Shown here piece after piece: positions 35,009-43,742 of a stretch of 64,000 bases of DNA. Every line of letters starts with the position of its first letter. Position 1 is the first letter of the stretch. The DNA is taken from assembly GCF_017357385.1 (NCBI RefSeq), contig NZ_CP071634.1, positions 1-64,000 on the forward strand. The letters run 5' to 3'. The stretch is from Rhizobium sp. NZLR1. Its GTDB lineage: Bacteria; Pseudomonadota; Alphaproteobacteria; Rhizobiales; Rhizobiaceae. The translations under genes were made by a program, and so were the position numbers. The notes below the pieces were generated by a model. That model saw only the letters and a list, made by a program, of their open reading frames with translations, did no database searches and was not told the origin of the DNA.

Positions 35009-36937
35009 ATGGAAGTGCTGAATCGACATGATACGTCTCTTGACGACGAGGGGCGCTTTCGTCTTCTGGTCGATGCCATCACCGACTACGCCATCTATAT
35101 GCTCAGCCCCGAAGGCATCGTCACCAGCTGGAATACTGGCGCTCAGCGCTTCAAAGGTTACAAGCCGTCCGAAATCCTCGGCGAGCATTTTTCCCGTTTC
35201 TATCTGGAAGAGGACCGCGCCGCGGGAGTTCCGGAGCGGGCGCTTGCGACCGCCAAGGAACACGGCCGGTTCGAGGGGGAAGGCTGGCGCCAGCGCAAGG
35301 ATGGCAGCCGCTTCTGGGCGCATGTGATCATCGATCCGATCCGCCGTCCCTCCGGCGAGCTCATCGGCTATGCCAAGATCACCCGGGACCTGACCGAACG
35401 CAGAGCCGCCGAAAAGGCGATCCGCCAGAGCGAGGAACAGTTCCGCCGGCTCGTCCAGGGCGTCTCGGATTATGCGATCTATATGCTCGATCCCGACGGC
35501 AATGTCAGCAGCTGGAATTTCGGCGCCGAGCGGATCAAGGGTTATCGCCCGAAAGAAATCATCGGCCGGCATTTCTCGACCTTCTATACCCCCGAGGACC
35601 GAGCCGCCGGCGTGCCGGAGACCGCGCTCGGCGTTGCGCGCGGCGAAGGCCGGTTCGAGAGGGAAGGCTGGCGCGTCCGCAAGGACGGCACCCGCTTCTG
35701 GGCCAGCGTTGTCATCGACGCCATCCGGGATGATGAAGGCGATGTGATCGGTTTTGCCAAGATCACCCGCGATATCACCGAAAAGATGGAAACCCAGCGC
35801 GCGCTGGAGCAGGCCCGCGAAGAACTTTTCCAATCGCAGAAAATGGAGGCGATCGGCCAATTGACCGGCGGTATCGCCCATGATTTCAACAATCTGCTGA
35901 TGGCTGTGCTCGGCAGTCTCGAAATCCTGAAGAAGCGCATGCCGCAGGATCTGTCGCTGACATCGCTTGTTGATAATGCGATGCAGGGTGCCCAGCGCGG
36001 CGCGGCATTGACGCAGCGCATGCTGGCTTTTTCCCGCCGGCAGGAACTGCACATGGAGCCGATCGACGTCTCCGGCCTGATGCGCGGCATGATGGACATG
36101 CTGAGCCGTTCGCTCGGCCCGCTTACCAGGATCGAGACCTCTTTCCCCGTCAGGCTGCCGACGATCCTGACCGATCCGAACCAGCTGGAGATGGCGATCC
36201 TCAACCTCGTCGTCAACGCCCGCGACGCCATGCCGTCCGGCGGCCGGATCGTGCTTCGCGCGTCCGAGGAATCCGCGCCATCAGGCAAGGCTCCGCTGCC
36301 GCCTGGCCGCTATATAAGAATAGCGGTGATCGATGAAGGCGAGGGCATGGATGCAAAGACGGTGGAGCAGGCAACGACGCCGTTCTTCACCACCAAGGGC
36401 GTCGGCAAGGGTACCGGTCTCGGGCTTTCCATGGTGCAAGGCCTTGCGTCCCAGTCCGGCGGCCGCCTCATGCTGAAGAGCAGTCTTGGCGAAGGCACCA
36501 CGGCTGAATTGTGGTTCCCGGTCGTCACTGTCGAGCGGACAGCCGAGGTCGCTTTAGGCCTGACGCAACGCGCTGAAAATGCGTCGCGCCGGCTGCGCAT
36601 CGTCGCCGTTGATGACGATGGTCTGGTGCTGATGAATACGACGCTGATGCTGGAGGATCTCGGTCACACCGTGTTCGAGGCCATGGCCGGCCCCGATGCG
36701 CTTGAGATCCTGCGCAGGCAGCCGGTCGATCTGGTGATTTGCGACCATGCCATGCCGCGCATGACGGGGGCTGAACTCGCCGAGGCGATCCGCGAGGAAT
36801 GGCCTGAGATGCCGATCATTCTCGCAACCGGTTACGCCGAACTCCCCGAAGGAACCGGCATCGCCAATCTGCCCCGCCTCGGCAAGCCCTTCTCGCAGAC
36901 CCAGCTCGCCGATGCGATCAGCCGGGTCGCTTCTTAG
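35009..36937 (+). CDS. hybrid sensor histidine kinase, PAS-PAS-HisKA-HATPase-REC
   Basis: A 642-residue soluble sensor. Two tandem PAS domains (about 18-140 and 150-265) are near copies: both have DYAIYML, FKGY/IKGY-RP, EDRAAGVPE and an RKDG-[ST]-RFWA segment. The phospho-histidine is in GGIAHDFNNLLMAVLGSLEIL. The ATPase has LVVNARDAMPSGG, DEGEGMD and GKGTGLGLSMVQG. A receiver domain follows, with aspartate in LVICDHAMPRM. The output must be phosphotransfer, because no DNA-binding domain is present. Its EcfG-type promoter suggests a link with the single-domain regulator at 22.6 kb, which has a matching promoter. Confidence 0.93.
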   Translation: MEVLNRHDTSLDDEGRFRLLVDAITDYAIYMLSPEGIVTSWNTGAQRFKGYKPSEILGEHFSRFYLEEDRAAGVPERALATAKEHGRFEGEGWRQRKDGSRFWAHVIIDPIRRPSGELIGYAKITRDLTERRAAEKAIRQSEEQFRRLVQGVSDYAIYMLDPDGNVSSWNFGAERIKGYRPKEIIGRHFSTFYTPEDRAAGVPETALGVARGEGRFEREGWRVRKDGTRFWASVVIDAIRDDEGDVIGFAKITRDITEKMETQRALEQAREELFQSQKMEAIGQLTGGIAHDFNNLLMAVLGSLEILKKRMPQDLSLTSLVDNAMQGAQRGAALTQRMLAFSRRQELHMEPIDVSGLMRGMMDMLSRSLGPLTRIETSFPVRLPTILTDPNQLEMAILNLVVNARDAMPSGGRIVLRASEESAPSGKAPLPPGRYIRIAVIDEGEGMDAKTVEQATTPFFTTKGVGKGTGLGLSMVQGLASQSGGRLMLKSSLGEGTTAELWFPVVTVERTAEVALGLTQRAENASRRLRIVAVDDDGLVLMNTTLMLEDLGHTVFEAMAGPDALEILRRQPVDLVICDHAMPRMTGAELAEAIREEWPEMPIILATGYAELPEGTGIANLPRLGKPFSQTQLADAISRVAS

Positions 36938-36938
36938 A

Positions 36939-36982
36939 GCAATTCCAGGAAAAGTGTGAAGCGGTTTTCCGCCCGGAATTGC
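36939..36982. repeat. rhizobial palindromic intergenic repeat (copy 2)
   Basis: GCAATTCCAGGAAAA pairs imperfectly with TTTTCCGCCCGGAATTGC; the loop carries GTGTGAAGC. It starts two bases after the kinase stop and may also terminate it. It shares the GAAAAGTGTGA core with the repeat at 23888. Confidence 0.75.
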
Positions 36983-37010
36983 GCAAAAACAAAAAGCGTG
37001 ACCGGCGGCG

Positions 37011-38171
37011 CTACGCGCTACGCGTCTCGTCGCCATTATCTTGGATGACGGCGCGGTCGGCCCCGGCCGTGGCTGAAGTTGCGCCGCTGAGGAGGCGCTT
37101 TTCGGTCTCTTGCAGGTCAAGGATCGCGCGTTCGATCCGCTCAGCCGAAGAATCGCGTGCGGTTACGCGCCACCGGTGCTGCTGCCACAAGCCGACGAGC
37201 AGGCGTCGGCTCGGGACTTCGATCGTCTCATGAAGGAACCACGCTCCCCCCACCGCAACGAACAGCGCTACCGCGATGAGCGCCGGTTCCGGCATCACAG
37301 TCTCAAAAGTCCGATGCACCAGGAACATTATGGGGACGTGGAAAAGATAGAGGGAGAAGCTGATCGTCCCCAGAAACCTTATCGGTGCAGCTGCCAGGAC
37401 ATTTGCTGCGATGGGAGGTTGTCGTGCGACGAGTGCCACGATGACGGCCGCGGCGACCGCACTTTGCAGGCTCCAGAATTCGGGCGAAAAACCAGGCGCG
37501 AGATGCCTGTAAGCGAAGAACACCGCCAGAAGGAACAGCGTGAAAATTCCCGTGAGGGCGGAAGGCGTCCATCGATCCCAGTAAGAATGCATCGCCCCGG
37601 CAAGTGCGCCGAAAAGAAAGTACGGGAGCTTGGAAACGAGCATGATTCCAGGCCCTGGCAATTCAAGCAGGCCATCCACGACGATGACCACTGCGAAGCC
37701 GACGATCACGCCGCTATAGCGGTGCGGCCGGGCTAAGCAAAGCCATAGGATTGGGAAGAGCAGATAGAATTGAATTTCGGGTGGAATCGACCAGAAAACG
37801 CCACTCGAGCCCAGCAGAAACACATGGCGCACAAAGTCCATCCCGCCCATGATCGGCTGAACGAAGTCCAGATTTGGTATGCCAGATAACATCGCCACGA
37901 GCAGAACGGCAGCCAGATAAACCGGATAGATGCGGGCAAAGCGGCTCACCAGAAAATCCAGGACGTTTTCTTTGGTCACCGGCCGGGAACCGTAGAGATG
38001 GGCCATCAGAAAGCCGCTGAGGGCAAAGAACAAGCCGACGGCTTCGCTGCCCATGGTCGTTACATGCACGGATGCACCCGGAAAGATAAGTCCGACATGG
38101 GCTTGAACGACCAGCAGCGCGGCGACACCGCGCAGGCCATCGAGACTGGGAATGTAATCCGGCCGGTTCAT
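37011..38171 (-). CDS. acyltransferase 3 family membrane protein (OafA/YrhL-like)
   Basis: A 386-residue integral membrane protein with about ten hydrophobic helices. It opens with YIPSLDGLRGVAALLVVQAHV, the signature of acyltransferase 3 proteins that O-acetylate or otherwise acylate surface sugars. Arg/Ser-rich FLVSRFARIYPVYL also fits the family. The last about 40 residues are a hydrophilic tail. It converges on the hybrid kinase, separated by the palindromic repeat. A rhizobial surface polysaccharide or lipopolysaccharide could be the target; that is an inference from the family. Confidence 0.9.
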   Translation of the reverse strand: MNRPDYIPSLDGLRGVAALLVVQAHVGLIFPGASVHVTTMGSEAVGLFFALSGFLMAHLYGSRPVTKENVLDFLVSRFARIYPVYLAAVLLVAMLSGIPNLDFVQPIMGGMDFVRHVFLLGSSGVFWSIPPEIQFYLLFPILWLCLARPHRYSGVIVGFAVVIVVDGLLELPGPGIMLVSKLPYFLFGALAGAMHSYWDRWTPSALTGIFTLFLLAVFFAYRHLAPGFSPEFWSLQSAVAAAVIVALVARQPPIAANVLAAAPIRFLGTISFSLYLFHVPIMFLVHRTFETVMPEPALIAVALFVAVGGAWFLHETIEVPSRRLLVGLWQQHRWRVTARDSSAERIERAILDLQETEKRLLSGATSATAGADRAVIQDNGDETRSA

Positions 38172-38302
38172 GTGCAGCTTTATATGTTCTGTTCTCGTAA
38201 GAACTATCGGACATCACTTTACACGGTATTAATCCGGTTGCGCTCAGGCCACCGGGCGCAACCGCTGCCGGAGCTCGTACCGCAAGCGACAGTGAGCCCG
38301 GG

Positions 38303-39061
38303 CTACTCCCGGCGGCCTCTGCCGGTCTCGCCGCGAAGGATGAACACCAGCAAGGCCAGCACCATCGCCGCCAGCCCGTACCAGGTGATTGCATAGACGA
38401 GATGGTTATTGGGGAAATGGATGATCGTCAGGCCGCCGACAGGCAGGCCGCCCGGATTGGCGGCGGCATCCGCATCGATGAAATAGGGCGCGACCGCACT
38501 GAGACCGCGCTTTTGCGCGATCGCCGCGACATCGCGGGAATACCATCGGTCGGCGGCGAGGTCATTGGATTGCAGCAGCGATCCCTTCGGCTCGCTCATC
38601 CGCATCAGCCCGGTGATCTCAACGATGCCCGACAATTCGCCGTCGCGGCGCGTGGCCGGATCGCGCCGGTCTGTCGGAACGAAGCCGCGATTGACGAGAA
38701 CGGCGGTGCCGTCGGCAAGCGTTAGCGGCGTCATCACCCAATAGCCGGGGCCGAGCGCCGTCGACGCATAGACCAGCGTCTCCTTGTCGTTCGCCAGCGT
38801 CCCAGCTGCGCTCACCCGCCGATATTCGTCATCGGCGGCATTGACCTTGGCCCAGTCGGCTTGGGTCGGGGCGGGCAGGGGGGCGGCATGCACACGCTGA
38901 TCGACCTGGGCGATGAGATCACGCTTCCAGGCGAGCCGCTGCACCTGCCAGGTGCCGAGGGCTGCGAGACCTGCGGCAAGCAGCACCAGGCAGACGCAGA
39001 AAATCGCGCGTTTTGCTCGAGAAGGCGGTCGTTCCGATTTGTCCGAGGGAGCCTTGCTCAT
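38303..39061 (-). CDS. SURF1 family cytochrome oxidase assembly protein
   Basis: A 252-residue membrane protein with two terminal helices (about 17-37 and near 225-245) and a large periplasmic domain, the SURF1 architecture. Motifs include GTWQVQRLAWKRDLIAQVD, the family GxWQxxRxxWK, and VLVNRGFVP. It is last in the cyo cluster, 46 bp after cyoD, so it probably helps assemble this quinol oxidase by inserting heme. The hydrophobic C-terminal helix is followed by a short basic tail. Confidence 0.92.
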   Translation of the reverse strand: MSKAPSDKSERPPSRAKRAIFCVCLVLLAAGLAALGTWQVQRLAWKRDLIAQVDQRVHAAPLPAPTQADWAKVNAADDEYRRVSAAGTLANDKETLVYASTALGPGYWVMTPLTLADGTAVLVNRGFVPTDRRDPATRRDGELSGIVEITGLMRMSEPKGSLLQSNDLAADRWYSRDVAAIAQKRGLSAVAPYFIDADAAANPGGLPVGGLTIIHFPNNHLVYAITWYGLAAMVLALLVFILRGETGRGRRE

Positions 39062-39107
39062 CGGCCGGGTCGATGCCGGCGGCGCTGCCGCCGGCCTTTC
39101 CTGCCGA

Positions 39108-39509
39108 TCACGGCATGTTCTTCATCATCTCGGGGCTCATCGGCATCATGTTGGCGTTGAGATGATGCATGACCCAGAGCGAACCGGAGAGCGCGATGGC
39201 GACGATGATGATGGTGAAGATCAGCGCCATCATCGTCCAGCCGCCCTCGCTACGAGGGTTCATGTGCAGGAAGAAGACCATATGCACGACGATCTGGATG
39301 GCGGCGAGGCCCATCACCAGCACCGCCGTCACCGCCGGGCTATCGAACACGCCTGACATGACCAGCCAGAAGGGAATGGCGGTGAGGATGACGGACAGCA
39401 CGAAGCCCGTCATGTAGCTCCGGAAGGTGCCGTGGCCGGCCTGATGGCCGTGGCTGTGGCCGTGATGCGCCTCGTGCGCGTCCTCGTGTGCGGGTACTTG
39501 CGAACTCAT
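39108..39509 (-). CDS. cyoD: cytochrome bo3 quinol oxidase subunit IV
   Basis: A 133-residue small membrane subunit with three helices and a His-rich N-terminus (HEDAHEAHHGHSHGHQAGHG). The MVFFLHMNPRSEGGW segment is typical of CyoD. The start at 39509 forms an ATGA overlap with cyoC. It helps bind copper in the CuB site during assembly in E. coli; here the His-rich tail might do likewise (inference). Confidence 0.93.
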   Translation of the reverse strand: MSSQVPAHEDAHEAHHGHSHGHQAGHGTFRSYMTGFVLSVILTAIPFWLVMSGVFDSPAVTAVLVMGLAAIQIVVHMVFFLHMNPRSEGGWTMMALIFTIIIVAIALSGSLWVMHHLNANMMPMSPEMMKNMP

Positions 39510-40126
39510 CCGAGGACTCCCAGCAGATAGACGAAGGAAAAGACGCCGATCCAGACGACGTCGAGGAAGTGCCAGAACATCGAAAGGCACATCAGGCGGC
39601 GGCGGTTGGCCTCGACCAGCCCGTGCATCGACACTTGCACCATCAGCGTGATCAGCCAGATGATGCCGAAGGTGACGTGCAGGCCGTGCGTGCCGACCAG
39701 GGTGAAGAAGGAGGAGAGGAAGGCGCTGCGCGTCGGCCCGGCGCCTTCATGGATCAGGTGGATGAATTCATAAAGCTCGAGCCCGATGAAGGCGGCGCCG
39801 AACAGGCCGGTGACGGCGAGCCAGAAAAGCATTTCCGCCTTGGCGTTGCGCTCCATCTGCAGCATGGCGAAGCCGTAGGTGATCGACGAGAGCAGCAGCA
39901 TCGAGGTGTTGAGGGCAACGATCGGCAGATCGAAGAGATCGGCCGGCGACGGACCGGCGGCATAGTTGCGGCCGAGCACGCCGTGCGTGGCAAACAGCAC
40001 CGCGAAGATCAGGCAGTCGCTCATCAGGTAGAGCCAGAAGCCGAGATTGGTGCTGTTTTCCGGATGATGGTCTTCAGTCAGGTAGAATTCAGGCTTTTCG
40101 GCCGTGTCGATGGTCTGATCGCTCAT
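39506..40126 (-). CDS. cyoC: cytochrome bo3 quinol oxidase subunit III
   Basis: A 206-residue subunit III with five hydrophobic helices, beginning MSDQTIDTAEKPEFYLTEDH. LGFWLYLMSDCLIFAVLFATH and FFTLVGTHGLHVTFGIIW are characteristic of the heme-copper oxidase III family. Start 40126 is chosen over an upstream frame extension because it leaves only 5 bp after cyoB and gives family length. It overlaps cyoD by four bases, which shows the operon is translationally coupled. Confidence 0.95.
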   Translation of the reverse strand: MSDQTIDTAEKPEFYLTEDHHPENSTNLGFWLYLMSDCLIFAVLFATHGVLGRNYAAGPSPADLFDLPIVALNTSMLLLSSITYGFAMLQMERNAKAEMLFWLAVTGLFGAAFIGLELYEFIHLIHEGAGPTRSAFLSSFFTLVGTHGLHVTFGIIWLITLMVQVSMHGLVEANRRRLMCLSMFWHFLDVVWIGVFSFVYLLGVLG

Positions 40127-40131
40127 GGTCA

Positions 40132-42135
40132 CTACACCTGCTCGGCAAGCAGCGCGGTGCGCTTGCCTTCCGTTTCGGTCACCTCGTCGGCGGAGATGTG
40201 GAAGTCGCGCCGGTAGTTGAAGGTATGACCGATCGCCACGACCAGCAGACCGACGAAGGAGACGACGACCAGCCACCACATGTACCAGATCAGGCCGAAG
40301 GCGAGGGCGACGCTGATGCCTGAGAGGATGGCGCCGGTGCCGGTGTTCTTCGGCATGTGGATCGGCCGGAAGCCTTCCAGCGGACGCCCATAACCACGGT
40401 TCTTCATGTCGTACCAGCTGTCATGGTCGTGGACGACGGGCGTGAAGGCGAAGTTGTAATCCGGCGGCGGCGAAGAGGTCGACCATTCCAATGTACGGCC
40501 ATCCCACGGATCGCCGCTGTCGTCGCGCAATTCCTCGCGTTTCATGAAGCTGACGACGATCTGGATCAGGAAGGCGGCAATCCCAAGCGCGATCAGGCCG
40601 ACGCCGAAGGCCGCGATGATGAACCAGATCTGCAGCGACGGGTCGTCGAACTGGTTCATGCGGCGGGTAACGCCCATCAGGCCGAGCACATAGAGCGGCA
40701 TGAAGGCGAACCAGAAGCCGATCTGCCAGAACCAGAAGCTCATCTTGCCCCAGAAGGGATCGAGCTTGAAGCCGAAGGCTTTCGGGAACCAGTAGTTCAC
40801 GCCAGCGAACATGCCGAAGAGAACGCCGCCGATGATGACGTTGTGGAAGTGGGCGATGAGGAACAGCGAATTGTGCAGCACGAAGTCGGCCGGCGGCACG
40901 GCGAGCATGACGCCGGTCATGCCGCCGATGACGAAGGTCACCATGAAGCCGACCGTCCATAGCATCGGCACCTCAAAGCGGATGCGGCCGCGATACATGG
41001 TGAACAGCCAGTTGAAGATCTTCGCCCCGGTCGGGATCGAGATGATCATCGTGGTGATGCCGAAGAAGGAATTGACGCTGGCGCCCGAGCCCATCGTGAA
41101 GAAGTGGTGCAGCCAGACGATGTAGGACAGGATCATGATCACGCAAGTCGCGTAGACCATCGAGGCGTAACCGAAGAGGCGCTTGCCGGAGAAGGTGGCG
41201 ACGACCTCCGAGAAGATGCCGAAGGCCGGCAGCACCAGAATGTAGACCTCCGGATGGCCCCAGATCCAGATGAGGTTGATATACATCATCGGATTGCCGC
41301 CGAGGTCATTGGTGAAGAAGTTCGTCCCCGCATAGCGGTCGAGCGACAGCAAAGCGAGCGTTGCCGTCAGGATCGGGAAGGAGGCGACGATCAGCACGTT
41401 GGTGCAGAGCGCCGTCCAGGTGAAGACCGGCATCTTCATGAAGGTCATGCCCGGCGCGCGCATCTTGACGATGGTGGCGATCAGGTTGATGCCCGACAGC
41501 GTCGTCCCGACGCCGGCCACCTGCAGGCCCCAGATATAATAGTCGACGCCGACGCCCGGACTGTAGGCGGCCCCCGACAGTGGCGGGTAGGCGAGCCAGC
41601 CGGTCTGGGCGAATTCGCCGATGAACAGCGACAGCATGATGATGATCGCGCCGGCGGTGGTCATCCAGAAGGAGAAATTGTTCAAGAAGGGGAAGGAGAC
41701 GTCGCGCGCGCCGATCTGCAACGGCACCACGAAGTTCATCAGGCCGGTGACGAAGGGCATCGCCACGAAGAAGATCATGATGACGCCGTGGGCGGTGAAC
41801 ACCTGGTCGTAATGGTGCGGCGGCAGATAACCCTCCGAACCATTGAAGGCGATCGCCTGCTGCACGCGCATCAGGATCGCGTCGGAAAAACCGCGCAGCA
41901 GCATAATGACCGCCAAGATCACATACATGATGCCGATCTTCTTGTGATCGACACTGCAGATCCAGTCGTTCCAGAGCGGACCCCAGAACTTGAAATAGGT
42001 GATGAGGCCAAGCACTGCGATGGCGCCGATGACGACGCCGATGAAGGTCACGACCAGGATCGGCTCGTGATAGGGGATGGCATCGAGGGTCAACCGGCCG
42101 AAGACGAACTTCAGGAGGTCAGGATTGGAAAACAT
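40132..42135 (-). CDS. cyoB: cytochrome bo3 quinol oxidase subunit I
   Basis: The 667-residue catalytic subunit, which reduces oxygen at the heme-copper centre and pumps protons. It is long, as is normal for CyoB, with about 14-15 helices. The [18 protein letters not shown] segment carries the CuB His and cross-linked Tyr, and [13 protein letters not shown] the heme ligands. Quinol-binding residues are probable because the operon encodes no cytochrome c. It is the second gene of cyoABCD. Confidence 0.96.
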   Translation of the reverse strand: MFSNPDLLKFVFGRLTLDAIPYHEPILVVTFIGVVIGAIAVLGLITYFKFWGPLWNDWICSVDHKKIGIMYVILAVIMLLRGFSDAILMRVQQAIAFNGSEGYLPPHHYDQVFTAHGVIMIFFVAMPFVTGLMNFVVPLQIGARDVSFPFLNNFSFWMTTAGAIIIMLSLFIGEFAQTGWLAYPPLSGAAYSPGVGVDYYIWGLQVAGVGTTLSGINLIATIVKMRAPGMTFMKMPVFTWTALCTNVLIVASFPILTATLALLSLDRYAGTNFFTNDLGGNPMMYINLIWIWGHPEVYILVLPAFGIFSEVVATFSGKRLFGYASMVYATCVIMILSYIVWLHHFFTMGSGASVNSFFGITTMIISIPTGAKIFNWLFTMYRGRIRFEVPMLWTVGFMVTFVIGGMTGVMLAVPPADFVLHNSLFLIAHFHNVIIGGVLFGMFAGVNYWFPKAFGFKLDPFWGKMSFWFWQIGFWFAFMPLYVLGLMGVTRRMNQFDDPSLQIWFIIAAFGVGLIALGIAAFLIQIVVSFMKREELRDDSGDPWDGRTLEWSTSSPPPDYNFAFTPVVHDHDSWYDMKNRGYGRPLEGFRPIHMPKNTGTGAILSGISVALAFGLIWYMWWLVVVSFVGLLVVAIGHTFNYRRDFHISADEVTETEGKRTALLAEQV

Positions 42136-42177
42136 GGAACAACCCGTTCATTATGTCTTGCGACGCAAAGCGCCAGG

Positions 42178-43362
42178 TTAATTGTTGTTGTTGAGCTGCG
42201 CCGGCGCAGGATCGGCGCCATTGCTCATGCCCGGCATGGAATGGCCGTCATGCTGCATGTCCATGCCGGGCGTGCTGTCCATGCCGGGCATGTCGTGCTG
42301 CATGCTGTTGCCGTCGCTGGTGTTGGCCGGTTCGCTGCGCGCCGGAGCGCCCGTTGCCGGCACGGTGGCCGCAGGCGCGACGATGCCTTCGTCGGCATGG
42401 CGATTGTCGTATTGCAGCTTGTCGCGGTTTTCCGCACTTTCCTTGCCGCCGCCGCCCTTCATGTCGATGTGCATCATCTCGTTCATGCACATCTTGCCCG
42501 GCTTGGCGCACATGTTGAGGACGGCGTTGTAGAGATCGGCATCGGCGCCGGCATAATAACGCACCGGTTCCTTCTCGCTCGGCTTCTCGAGCTTCAGATA
42601 GGCGTCGCGGTTGAGCATCGTGCCCTGCTGCTTGACGTTAGCCACCCAGGCATCGAAGCCTTCGCGGTTGAGACCGTGGAACTTGAAGCGCATATGCGAG
42701 AAGCCTGAGCCGCTGTAATTGGCAGAGAAGCCCTCATACTCGCCTTCCTTGTTGATAACGGCGTGCAGCTTCGTCTCCATGCCCGGCATGGCGTAGATCT
42801 GGCCGGCAAGGGCGGGAATGTAGAAGGAGTTCATAACCGAGGAGGCGGTGATTTTGAAACTGATCGGCATATCCACCGGGGCAGCGAGCTCGTTGACCGT
42901 CGCAATGCCGAGCTCGGGATAGAAGAACAGCCACTTCCAGTCGAGCGCCACGACCTCGACGGTTAGCGGTTTGGTATCAGCCGGAATGGCGCGCTCCGCA
43001 TCGAGGCGGTCGAGTGGCCGGTAGGGGTCGAGCTTATGGGTGGAAATCCAGGTGACGGCGCCGAGCGCAATGATGATCGCCAGCGGCGCTGCCCAGATGA
43101 TGATTTCGAGGCGGGTCGAATGGTGCCATTCCGGCGCATAAGTCGCAGCCGTATTGGAGTGGCGGTAGCGCCAGGCGAAGAGCAGCGTCAGGAAGATCAC
43201 CGGTATGATGATCAAAAGCATCAGCACCGTCGAGATGATGATGAGATCGCGCTGTTGCACGGCGATGTCGCCGGAGGGCGCCATGACTACCATGTTGCAT
43301 CCTGCCAGAAAAAACAGCGGCAAGACGGATAGAAGGCGGGAAAACTTCGTGAGTTTTTGCAC
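42178..43362 (-). CDS. cyoA: cytochrome bo3 quinol oxidase subunit II with Met/His-rich tail
   Basis: Subunit II, 394 residues from GTG 43362, chosen because it yields a lipoprotein signal ending LAGC (Cys22). Longer frames to 43533 are open but have no signal. Two membrane helices follow, then the cupredoxin-fold domain, which lacks the CuA cysteines as expected for a quinol oxidase. The last about 40 residues are unusual: repeats such as HDMPGMDSTPGMDMQ and GHSMPGMSN are rich in Met and His, a pattern seen in copper-handling proteins. First gene of cyoABCD. Confidence 0.9.
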   Translation of the reverse strand: MQKLTKFSRLLSVLPLFFLAGCNMVVMAPSGDIAVQQRDLIIISTVLMLLIIIPVIFLTLLFAWRYRHSNTAATYAPEWHHSTRLEIIIWAAPLAIIIALGAVTWISTHKLDPYRPLDRLDAERAIPADTKPLTVEVVALDWKWLFFYPELGIATVNELAAPVDMPISFKITASSVMNSFYIPALAGQIYAMPGMETKLHAVINKEGEYEGFSANYSGSGFSHMRFKFHGLNREGFDAWVANVKQQGTMLNRDAYLKLEKPSEKEPVRYYAGADADLYNAVLNMCAKPGKMCMNEMMHIDMKGGGGKESAENRDKLQYDNRHADEGIVAPAATVPATGAPARSEPANTSDGNSMQHDMPGMDSTPGMDMQHDGHSMPGMSNGADPAPAQLNNNN

Positions 43363-43742
43363 GTCTCTAAGCTCTTGTTGTTTCGTTTGTTCCGCGACTA
43401 AAGCACTGAACCCGATCGCGACATGAGGTGTTTGGTCGCAGTGCAGCAAGCATGCCGCGCTGCGGCGTAAATCATGCTGCTCTATAGCTTCGAAATCCTG
43501 ATGAAATCCAGAAGGATTTTTTCGCCAGCGCATGTTTCAGCTCCAATATATCCGCAAGAACCGGCCGGGCCAGCGTTTGCAGGAGAAATATCACCGTCCC
43601 GATCACGCAGTTTTTTTCATCCAGGCTTCATTTGAGCGGTGATGATGAACTATTTCAGTCTTACGGACTTGATAAGCCTGCGGGTTTGATCAAGATCACG
43701 CGTGGGGCGCCTTGCCGGAAGCGCCTTAACGAGGAGGCGTTT
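43363..43742. promoter_or_regulatory. divergent cyoA / MFS control region with FNR/FixK-like site
   Basis: 380 bp between the leftward cyo operon and the rightward MFS gene. TTGATCAAGATCAC (43686-43699) matches the FNR/FixK consensus TTGAT-N4-ATCAA with one mismatch. The site lies about 45 bp before the MFS start. I see no second clear site for cyoA and no supported gene in the gap. Oxygen control would be sensible but is not shown. Confidence 0.5.
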
